The notes below the pieces were generated by a model. It was given only the letters and a program-made list of their open reading frames with translations. It searched no databases and had not been told where the DNA came from. The position numbers and the translations under genes were made by a program. Source: Deltaproteobacteria bacterium (GTDB taxonomy: Bacteria > UBA10199 > DSSB01). From it: a DNA stretch of 5,918 bases. The stretch is from positions 1 to 5,918 of the forward strand of contig JAJFLL010000304.1 of the NCBI GenBank assembly GCA_021772695.1. Direction: 5' to 3'. Numbering within the stretch: the first letter of the stretch is position 1; each line of letters begins with the position of its first letter. Below, one piece after another: positions 1 through 5,091 of the stretch.

Positions 1-496
1 CGGCCCGGTATCCTTGGGTATCGACTGAATCGGAAGATTTTTTCCCGACAAAAAAGTCTTTAATGGCCCGGCCCGCGGTTTTAAAGCCGTTACCCATAAC
101 GGTTCCGGCCTTTTTAAAACCACTTTCCATGGTGGACCCAGCCTTCTTAAGGGTACGTCCTGTGGCCTGGGTGCCCGACTTGAAACCTCGACCGACGCCC
201 TTGAAGCCATCGGAAAATTCATCTTTGGCTTCAGCGGCCGCCGAATCAGAGGTGGCTGGCTCGCTATTGGAGACCACGGAATCCATCAAGGCATCACCAT
301 CAGTTGTGGTTTGTAGGGGACCCAAATTCTGGGGTGTCTCTGTAGAGGCTCCTGCCCTGGAAGGTGCAGGAGCCAAATCTCGTTCGACCACATCGGCGGC
401 CGAGACCAGAATGGGGGTGGTTAAAAGCATGACCAGGGACAGGCAAAATGCCCCGGCTGTTTGTTTTCCCGTGAGGGGAGTTTTGGATTTTTCCAC
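1..496 (-). CDS. Exported protein with 11-residue repeats, 3' end outside window
   Basis: Partial gene: 165 residues are visible and the frame is still open at the left edge. The GTG start is chosen because a strong Shine-Dalgarno (GGGAGG) lies 4 nt upstream and because it gives a complete signal peptide. That peptide has lysines at residues 3, 5 and 11, a hydrophobic core at about 14-31, and a V-S-A cleavage site after residue 33. There is no lipobox, so export to the periplasm or beyond by Sec is inferred. Residues 35-93 are Ala/Ser/Thr/Asp/Glu-rich and probably disordered. Residues 94-148 are five tandem 11-residue units with a bulky hydrophobic (F/L) at the first position, usually Lys at the second, and frequent Gly (for example FKKAGTVMGNG). 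Such hendecads usually form amphipathic helices that lie on membranes or pack as coiled coils. I do not recognise a family. The terminator at 623-654 separates it from the upstream gene, so it should have its own promoter, which I could not place. Confidence 0.82.
   Translation of the reverse strand, partial: MEKSKTPLTGKQTAGAFCLSLVMLLTTPILVSAADVVERDLAPAPSRAGASTETPQNLGPLQTTTDGDALMDSVVSNSEPATSDSAAAEAKDEFSDGFKGVGRGFKSGTQATGRTLKKAGSTMESGFKKAGTVMGNGFKTAGRAIKDFFVGKKSSDSVDTQGYRA
53..217 (-). repeat. Five tandem 33-nt units encoding 11-residue repeats
   Basis: Codons 94-148 of the exported protein. Hydrophobic residues F94, F105, L116, F127, F138 and F149 are spaced exactly 11 apart. Units 2 to 5 read FKSGTQATGRT, LKKAGSTMESG, FKKAGTVMGNG and FKTAGRAIKDF; unit 1 (FSDGFKGVGRG) is the most divergent. 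The repeat is clear in protein but diverged in DNA, so it is old and selected rather than a recent slippage array. Confidence 0.75.
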
Positions 497-500
497 AATT

Positions 501-506
501 CCTCCC
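501..506 (-). promoter_or_regulatory. Shine-Dalgarno for the exported repeat protein
   Basis: On the minus strand GGGAGG is followed by AATT and then GTG. This site decides the GTG start at 496 over the internal in-frame ATG at codon 23, which would cut through the hydrophobic core of the signal peptide. Confidence 0.75.
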
Positions 507-622
507 TGTCTAATCGTTCCTTTGGTTTGGTCCAGATTTCAGGTACTTATCAAGTTTTCCCCAAGATGCCAAGAAAATATCCACAGCTTATTCCCCAGGG
601 CCCTAACTCGCGGACCCGAGGT

Positions 623-654
623 AAAAAAAAGCCCCTCGTGGTGGCGAGGGGCTT
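623..654 (-). terminator. Rho-independent terminator of the 90-residue gene
   Basis: A 10-bp perfect stem (629-638 with 645-654, core GCCCCTCG/CGAGGGGC) has a 6-nt loop at 639-644. On the minus strand it runs into eight consecutive T (plus-strand A at 623-630). It begins about 28 nt after the stop at 683, in the right place and direction to end that transcript before the exported repeat protein. Confidence 0.93.
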
Positions 655-682
655 ACGGCTTTGTTGGCATTTGATGGTGCAA

Positions 683-955
683 TCAGATGCCGAGGACTCG
701 TAAGGAAATGTTCTCATCGTCTTGGTGAGGATGATGAGAATCTTGGAAAAAATCTTGAGTAAAGGAAGGGGCTTCAGCTGTATCGGGGGCATTCCAATTG
801 GGACCGGCAGGGCCATGCTCGGGCGCATCAGGACTGCCTTCAGCAGGGCGCACGAAGGATTCGACAAAATCGCTTTTCTTTTTCTTCGGTGTTTTCCACA
901 TGGCCAAAAGTTCCCCTTCATGCATTTCAGGTTCGTCAATAGGGCCAATTTTCAC
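683..955 (-). CDS. Small hypothetical protein, 90 residues
   Basis: Function not recognised. The protein is acidic and Pro/Asp/Glu-rich, with one basic patch (PKKKK, residues 23-27), an aromatic stretch near residues 65-70 (FTQDFF), and a His/Asp-rich segment at about 73-80. No signal peptide, membrane span or cysteine is visible, so a soluble and largely disordered protein is likely. The gene is believable because a sigma-54-like promoter precedes it and a strong intrinsic terminator follows it. The start is uncertain. GTG at 955 is the earliest possible, since an in-frame TGA lies just upstream, but its Shine-Dalgarno is poor and the predicted leader is only about 13 nt. ATG at codon 11 (925) has no clear site. 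ATG at codon 19 (901) has GAAGGGG upstream at a long spacing. The longer overlapping frame at 550-948 reads through the terminator and is rejected. Confidence 0.68.
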   Translation of the reverse strand: MKIGPIDEPEMHEGELLAMWKTPKKKKSDFVESFVRPAEGSPDAPEHGPAGPNWNAPDTAEAPSFTQDFFQDSHHPHQDDENISLRVLGI

Positions 956-978
956 TGCGTTCTTATTTCATAAAAAGG

Positions 979-994
979 TGCATATCAAATGCCA
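979..994 (-). promoter_or_regulatory. Sigma-54 (RpoN) type promoter for the 90-residue gene
   Basis: The minus strand reads TGGCATTTGATATGCA: a TGGCA -24 element, GG then exactly 10 nt then GC, and ATGCA for the -12 element (consensus TGGCACG-N4-TTGCA). Counting from the -12 position puts the transcript start near 968, 13 nt before the GTG. The region upstream (about 1010-1090) is AT-rich, with a short inverted repeat ATAAC-N5-GTTAT at 1034-1048. A TATAAT on the minus strand at 1024-1029 might serve an additional sigma-70 promoter, but its -35 is weak. Confidence 0.6.
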
Positions 995-1264
995 GAAAGC
1001 TTAAAAATCAGTTGATACGATAAATTATAAATAATAACATATAGTTATGAAGTGTCTGTTATCAATAGTTTGTACAATTTAATTAAAGATATGGGGGGAA
1101 TTCCCCACAATAGGCCAAAATCTTGGGGTTTGGGCCCCCCTAATTTGAGATAAATTTCGTCGATTGTGCTCATTTCAAAGTGGAAAGTGGCGCTAAAAGT
1201 AGGAGAATTAGGCAAATAATGAAAGACAAAGGCTAAAAAGAAGGTTTTTTGGTGAGTAGCCCCC

Positions 1265-1282
1265 CCACCCAAAAATGGGTGG
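1265..1282 (-). other. Hairpin just downstream of the kinase gene
   Basis: A 7-bp perfect stem (CCACCCA/TGGGTGG) with a 4-nt loop begins about 7 nt after the kinase stop codon. On the minus strand it is followed by a run of G rather than T, so it is not a standard intrinsic terminator. It may protect the 3' end of the transcript or act as a weak terminator. Confidence 0.35.
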
Positions 1283-1289
1283 CTCAAAA

Positions 1290-2120
1290 TTATTTCTCAA
1301 CTAGATCTTTTATTCGATTCTCAACTTCATTTAAACGTTCCCTTACCCCAAGCGGAGACAGGTCTAATAAATAGTGCAGTATTTCCTGATAGCTCTGCTT
1401 ATGGGTGACCTGCTGAGCCACCTGATGGGGATCCAACTCTTTGAGCTGGAGAAAAATCGAAAACAGGTTCTTACCAGAAATAATTGGCGAGCCCTGAAGG
1501 ATCTCCGCCAAAATTAGTCCCATGGCAAAGAGATCGGTGCCTAAATGAAGTTTTCCATGGGCCATTTGATCCAAGCCCATATATCCCCGAGTTCCCCCGA
1601 GCGACTGTTCGCCCTCTCGAACCCATCGTGCGTGAGAAAAATCAAAAATGCGGACACCACCATCGGTGCCCACTAAGATATTTTTGGGATTAATATCGGC
1701 ATGAATCAGGCCCACCGGACCCGGTTCGGGCGAGGGTATGTTTTGCAAGATCTTCAAGGCATCGACAAAAGAGTCCGCAAATTTTAAGAAGGCCTGATCA
1801 AAATTCTGTTTTTGTGCTGAGGGAAACAAGGTGCTGATAGGCTGACCTTCAAGCCACTCCATCACTAGGTAAGGTTCTTCACACTCGGTGTCACCGCCGA
1901 TCCATTGGGGAAAATAGTGTCCTGAAAGATGTCGCAAAATTTTTGCTTCGCGAGATAGTTTTTCCCGCTCTTCTCGGTCGTAGATCAAAATGGGTCTCAA
2001 CCTTTTGATGGCGAGAGACCGTCCAGAGGAATCTACTGCGGAATAAACCTCTCCCAAGGACCCGCGGCTGATCATACGCATGGCAGTATAAGGCAATGTG
2101 ATTTTGAATTCTTGCTTCAA
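1290..2120 (-). CDS. Hanks-type Ser/Thr protein kinase, kinase domain only
   Basis: A 276-residue single-domain protein kinase with no membrane span and no PASTA, TPR or FHA domain, so probably cytoplasmic. The Gly-rich loop is S18-R-G20-S-L-G23-E-V25, with Ser in place of the first Gly. The ATP-anchoring lysine is K39 (LAIK), the likely C-helix glutamate E58 and the hinge VMEWLEG (86-92). The catalytic loop is H140-A-D142-I-N-P-K-N147: catalytic Asp and Asn are kept, but HRD is HAD and the usual Lys is N144. The metal motif is D160-F-S instead of DFG. A glycine-rich activation segment with GGTRGY (175-180) follows, no clear APE is seen, and the conserved Asp of subdomain IX is D196 (TDLFAMG). 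It is a non-RD kinase; Ser replacing the catalytic-loop Lys is common in myxobacterial kinases, so activity is plausible but unproven. The TTG start is supported by AAGG 7 nt upstream. It is divergent from the Mur ligase; no substrate can be read from sequence. Confidence 0.92.
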   Translation of the reverse strand: MKQEFKITLPYTAMRMISRGSLGEVYSAVDSSGRSLAIKRLRPILIYDREEREKLSREAKILRHLSGHYFPQWIGGDTECEEPYLVMEWLEGQPISTLFPSAQKQNFDQAFLKFADSFVDALKILQNIPSPEPGPVGLIHADINPKNILVGTDGGVRIFDFSHARWVREGEQSLGGTRGYMGLDQMAHGKLHLGTDLFAMGLILAEILQGSPIISGKNLFSIFLQLKELDPHQVAQQVTHKQSYQEILHYLLDLSPLGVRERLNEVENRIKDLVEK

Positions 2121-2146
2121 AGCTAAGCCTTATTTAAACTGATTGA
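2121..2146. other. 26-bp divergent gap between kinase and Mur ligase starts
   Basis: The kinase (TTG, minus) and the ligase (GTG, plus) start 26 bp apart. The gap contains the kinase Shine-Dalgarno (AAGG, minus strand, 2128-2131) and AT-rich TATTTAAA (2131-2138), which could serve as a -10-like element in either direction. It is too short for two ordinary promoters, so at least one promoter must lie inside the opposite coding region. A near-leaderless ligase transcript is possible, since no good Shine-Dalgarno precedes its GTG. Confidence 0.5.
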
Positions 2147-3556
2147 GTGCCCCTTAGCGACTTAAAAAATAAACGAGTGGCGGTGGTTGGTCTGCTCCGT
2201 TCCGGCTATAAGATCGTCAATTTCTTGTTGGGAAAAACGGCGCGGATCACCGCCATCGCCGATGGTTCCGAAAAGGAAAAAGCTACCCTACGCACCCTCT
2301 CGCCCTCCAATCAAATTCAATGGCGCTTTGAGGAACAAGGGGAGGCCGCATTGCGGGACCAGGATCTCATCATTACTGCCGTAGGCCACCGGAGCTTTGC
2401 CCAGGCCCTCAAAACCGCCGCGACCCAAAATATCCCGGTGCTTTCCGAATTAGATTTTGTGTCTCGATATCTCAAGGGCAAGATCGTCGGCATCACTGGA
2501 ACCAATGGGAAATCCACCACCCTCTCCTTGCTCCAGGCCTTTCTGCAAGGTGCCGACGCTTCATTTGCTGTAGGTGGCATGGGAGATACGGCCTTCATCG
2601 AGGCACTGGAAACGCCTGCGCCCCTCAACCTATTCGAGCTCAGTTCCACGAATCTGGCCGAGTCGCAGCACTTTCACCCCCATATGGCCATTCTGACCAG
2701 CCTGTCTCCCGCCCACATGGAGCGCCACCGCACCACCACGGATTATTATCTGACCAAATCCAAGGTCTATGCCTTGCAAGACCCGGAAGACTGTTTCATC
2801 TACCACGGTCATTCCGAGCCGGTAAAAAAATTGCTCCAACGGGTGCCGCCCCGATCGCAGGCCATCCCCTTTGATTATCTTCAGGAGTTTCCCCTGGGAA
2901 TATTTCGCCGGGGCTCTGAATTAGTGTGGCGCTATCAAGGCATCAGCGAAAGTTTTTCTTTGGCGGGTTTTCAATTGCCCGGGGCCCAAAACATCGAAAA
3001 CCTCATGGCGGCCATCGCCGCCGCCAAAATGCTGGGGCTTTCCCGCGAAACCATTCTGAGTTCCATCCCCAAACTCAAGGCCCTGCCCTATCGCCTCCAA
3101 TATCTCGGCACCATCGACGGCGTGAAATATTTCAATGATGCCAAGGCCGCCAATCTAGCGGCCACCGCCTGGGCCCTGCACGCCCTAAAAAAAAATGTGC
3201 TCTTGATCGCAGGGGGTGACTTTGGTCCCGGGCAAGAAGATCCCCTGTTCCGGGAGGCCTTGGCCAAACACGTCAAGGTGTTGTTGATTTTCGGAAGTCG
3301 CCGCCGAGATTTTCATCGGATGTGGGAGGGTGTGACCGAGACCTATCTCGTAGATACCCTGAGCGAAGCGGTACAAGTGGCCCACCAAAAGGCGGTGAAG
3401 GGCGATCAAGTGCTCTTTTCACCGGGAGCTCATCCCGAACTGCATGTCCACGGCGGTGCCGGACCCCGGGGTGAGGAGTTTAACGCGGCTGTGGCCGAAA
3501 TCAAAGGCCGGGAAAACCTGCGCCGCCAATCTCACCCAGGCATGACACGCATCTGA
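2147..3556 (+). CDS. murD: MurD-like Mur ligase (UDP-MurNAc-L-Ala:amino acid ligase)
   Basis: The MurD family joins D-glutamate to UDP-N-acetylmuramoyl-L-alanine with ATP in the cytoplasm, an early step of peptidoglycan synthesis. The length (469) and layout fit: an N-terminal Rossmann domain (VAVVGLLRSG, 11-20), the ATP loop GTNGKST (118-124), ELSSTNL (164-170), the AHMERH signature (189-194), the probable carbamylated lysine K204 (KSKVY), the ADP-side motif GAQNIEN (279-285), LPYR (313-316), FNDAKAAN (329-336), GGDFG (356-360), and the C-terminal SPGAH region (425-429). GTG is the earliest start because TGA precedes it directly in frame, and the Rossmann strand begins where MurD normally begins. 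Several positions that bind D-Glu in E. coli MurD differ: the KATN Thr is A335, the GGDGK Lys is absent, and the SPACAS...F segment is rewritten. No division-cluster gene adjoins it. It may be a genuine but divergent MurD or a paralogue with another substrate. Family assignment is firm; exact substrate is not. Confidence 0.88.
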   Translation: MPLSDLKNKRVAVVGLLRSGYKIVNFLLGKTARITAIADGSEKEKATLRTLSPSNQIQWRFEEQGEAALRDQDLIITAVGHRSFAQALKTAATQNIPVLSELDFVSRYLKGKIVGITGTNGKSTTLSLLQAFLQGADASFAVGGMGDTAFIEALETPAPLNLFELSSTNLAESQHFHPHMAILTSLSPAHMERHRTTTDYYLTKSKVYALQDPEDCFIYHGHSEPVKKLLQRVPPRSQAIPFDYLQEFPLGIFRRGSELVWRYQGISESFSLAGFQLPGAQNIENLMAAIAAAKMLGLSRETILSSIPKLKALPYRLQYLGTIDGVKYFNDAKAANLAATAWALHALKKNVLLIAGGDFGPGQEDPLFREALAKHVKVLLIFGSRRRDFHRMWEGVTETYLVDTLSEAVQVAHQKAVKGDQVLFSPGAHPELHVHGGAGPRGEEFNAAVAEIKGRENLRRQSHPGMTRI

Positions 3557-3561
3557 TTTTC

Positions 3562-4914
3562 TTAGAGCAGAGGGCTATCGTAGGCCGAAGTGGGGTAACC
3601 ACTGGCCTGTAATTGCTGTAAATAATTTCTATGAAAGGTACTGTCTTCCCAGTCGCCGCTCCCTTCCCAGTCGTACAATAGGGTTACCAAGGGAGGAGGG
3701 CCCGGTGGCATATCGGCCCCCGCTACCGCGGTTTGGAACTCACCAGTGGAATTGGAAAGCACATCGATCTCTTGATCGCCAAACTGAATCACATCTACCG
3801 ATTCGATATCATTCTGGCCCTTAGTCTTGATCTTGACTTCGGGATAAAGTGATTTCAAATGTTGGGCCAACATCCGGGTAACCTTCTTGTAGGGCTGCAG
3901 GATAAACTGCCGAGTTCCTTCGTCCTTATAATCTCGGGCCGCATCTAGGTACCAAAAGGAGTCCCAGTCCACCTTATCGGGTGTGGAATTGGTGGTGGAG
4001 CTGGCATTATTATTACTGCTTTTCTGGGCCCGCTGCACCATCTCTTGATCCATCGCCTCCTTCTTACCTGGCCCCGCCTTGGCCGCTTCATAGGCCTTTT
4101 CCAAGCGGGAATCCAATTCGGCCAGAAAGTTAAAGACCTCGGCAGTAGGTGGTTCGGGAAGGTTGGCCATATCAAGACCGTTTTTATCGGCGATCGCCAT
4201 CACCTCAGCCTCGGTCCTATGAAAACGCTTGGCCATATCGCTCACGTTACTCGGCATGGCTTCGAATTGGGTCAATTGTTCGGTCAATTGGGAAACTTTT
4301 TCTTCCAAGGTGTATTCCGCTTCAGAGCCCGCCTCGATGCCTTCGGCTTCCACCAAAAGTTTCTCGGCTTCTGTGATGAGCTGTTTCCGATTGCCCTCGC
4401 TTAGCTTTTCGTTTTTTTGCACTTGGGTGATGAATTGCTGGATCTCTTCGGTGACGGAACTGTTTTGCGAATCCGCTTCCATTTCACCGAGATCGCCCAA
4501 TAAGGGATCGGAGGGCTGCACCTGCACATCATACTTGGAACTGAGTTCTCCCATGATTTGGGACAAGAGGGCCTGTTGCTTTGAACCGGACAGGCTCTCG
4601 GCGCGATTCAAGCGGGTAATATAGCCAAAATACACCTGCTGGGAAAACACGCCCCGATGGGCAAGATCCGTTAACTGATCCCTTACGGAACCAGGGGTGT
4701 AACTGGCCCCGGCTTCACCGTTGCCCAAGGGATCTTCTTCAGAGACGTATTCGTCTTCCCATTGATCCGACGCCTCAGTTTCGAGGGAAGTCTCATAAGA
4801 GGCCTCCTCATCGAGGACCAACTCGGGATGCAGGCTGGGGTCCTGATCGGGGTCCAGGACCTCGGTATTTGAAGTCTCATTAAATTTGGGACGATTGGGA
4901 CTGGAAACGGTCAT
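3562..4914 (-). CDS. Acidic helical protein with LYPE/FGD C-terminal module, unknown function
   Basis: 450 residues, family not recognised. There is no signal peptide or membrane span. Residues 1-75 are very acidic and low in complexity. Residues 76-300 are mostly predicted helix rich in Gln/Glu/Leu, with possible coiled coil at about 155-218 and 258-297, followed by an Asn/Ser/Thr linker (299-310). A compact C-terminal region (about 315-395) contains aromatic residues (WDSFWYLD), an amphipathic helix ending L356-Y-P-E359, and I376-Q-F-G-D380. The same pattern occurs at the C-terminus of the EF-hand gene at 5092-5918. A Pro-rich patch (402-408) and an aromatic tail close the protein. The ATG is well supported: GGAGG lies 6 nt upstream and a sigma-54-like promoter lies behind it. 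The gene is convergent with the Mur ligase, with 5 bp between stop codons and no terminator visible. A structural or secreted effector-like role is possible, but nothing in the sequence fixes it. Confidence 0.85.
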   Translation of the reverse strand: MTVSSPNRPKFNETSNTEVLDPDQDPSLHPELVLDEEASYETSLETEASDQWEDEYVSEEDPLGNGEAGASYTPGSVRDQLTDLAHRGVFSQQVYFGYITRLNRAESLSGSKQQALLSQIMGELSSKYDVQVQPSDPLLGDLGEMEADSQNSSVTEEIQQFITQVQKNEKLSEGNRKQLITEAEKLLVEAEGIEAGSEAEYTLEEKVSQLTEQLTQFEAMPSNVSDMAKRFHRTEAEVMAIADKNGLDMANLPEPPTAEVFNFLAELDSRLEKAYEAAKAGPGKKEAMDQEMVQRAQKSSNNNASSTTNSTPDKVDWDSFWYLDAARDYKDEGTRQFILQPYKKVTRMLAQHLKSLYPEVKIKTKGQNDIESVDVIQFGDQEIDVLSNSTGEFQTAVAGADMPPGPPPLVTLLYDWEGSGDWEDSTFHRNYLQQLQASGYPTSAYDSPLL

Positions 4915-4920
4915 GGGATA

Positions 4921-4925
4921 CCTCC
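4921..4925 (-). promoter_or_regulatory. Shine-Dalgarno of the 450-residue gene
   Basis: GGAGG on the minus strand, 6 nt before the ATG at 4914. It is near-perfect and fixes this start. It falls inside the roughly 26-nt leader predicted from the sigma-54-like promoter upstream. Confidence 0.88.
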
Positions 4926-4950
4926 AAAAACAAATACTACCCTGATAATG

Positions 4951-4966
4951 AGCAATTTACATGCCA
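4951..4966 (-). promoter_or_regulatory. Sigma-54 (RpoN) type promoter for the 450-residue gene
   Basis: The minus strand reads TGGCATGTAAATTGCT, matching TGGCACG-N4-TTGCW at all but one defined position, with GG-N10-GC spacing. The predicted transcript start is near 4940, giving a leader of about 26 nt that contains the Shine-Dalgarno. The sequence upstream to about 5035 is very AT-rich, with AAATAT/ATATTT arms at 4977-4998. No enhancer-binding site could be identified, and such sites often lie farther upstream. Confidence 0.72.
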
Positions 4967-5042
4967 GCATTTTAAGAAATATATTTTCATAAATATTTGA
5001 TTTTATTTGTTTTTTTTAATACTGGAGAAAAGACTTCGGCAT

Positions 5043-5083
5043 AAAAATGCCCAGACTGTGAATTTTTAGTTCACAGTCTGGGC
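5043..5083 (-). terminator. Rho-independent terminator of the EF-hand gene
   Basis: A perfect 14-bp stem (5049-5062 with 5070-5083) with a 7-nt loop (5063-5069) starts 8 nt after the stop codon at 5092. On the minus strand it is followed by A and then five T (plus-strand A at 5043-5047). It insulates the downstream 450-residue gene, consistent with that gene having its own promoter. Confidence 0.93.
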
Positions 5084-5091
5084 TGTGACTT

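Larger units (their letters stand above)
956..1289. other. 334-bp intergenic region without a convincing gene
   Basis: It holds the sigma-54-like promoter at 979-994, an AT-rich stretch at about 1005-1090, a perfect 12-bp palindrome GGGGAATTCCCC at 1095-1106, and a hairpin at 1265-1282 just past the kinase stop. An 80-codon frame on the minus strand (1045-1287) begins at a TTG inside that hairpin, has no ribosome binding site and looks like no family I know; I do not call it. No tRNA or other RNA gene is apparent. Confidence 0.6.

Noticed and set aside
63..674. 203-codon open frame on the plus strand
   Set aside because: It is antisense to the exported repeat protein, whose signal peptide, repeats and Shine-Dalgarno are coherent, and it runs through the terminator hairpin at 623-654.
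550..948. 132-codon open frame on the minus strand overlapping the 90-residue gene
   Set aside because: It reads across the intrinsic terminator and its protein is of shadow-like composition (Lys/Pro/Leu/Cys) with no domain; the other frame ends neatly before the terminator.
1045..1287. 80-codon open frame on the minus strand after the kinase
   Set aside because: It needs a TTG start inside a hairpin with no Shine-Dalgarno, and the internal ATG at 1173 also lacks one. No recognisable domain; kept as intergenic.
2138..2153. Sigma-54-like element upstream of the kinase on the minus strand
   Set aside because: GGGCACT is followed after 10 nt by GT rather than GC, and the implied transcript would start only about 5 nt before the TTG, after the Shine-Dalgarno. 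Probably chance.
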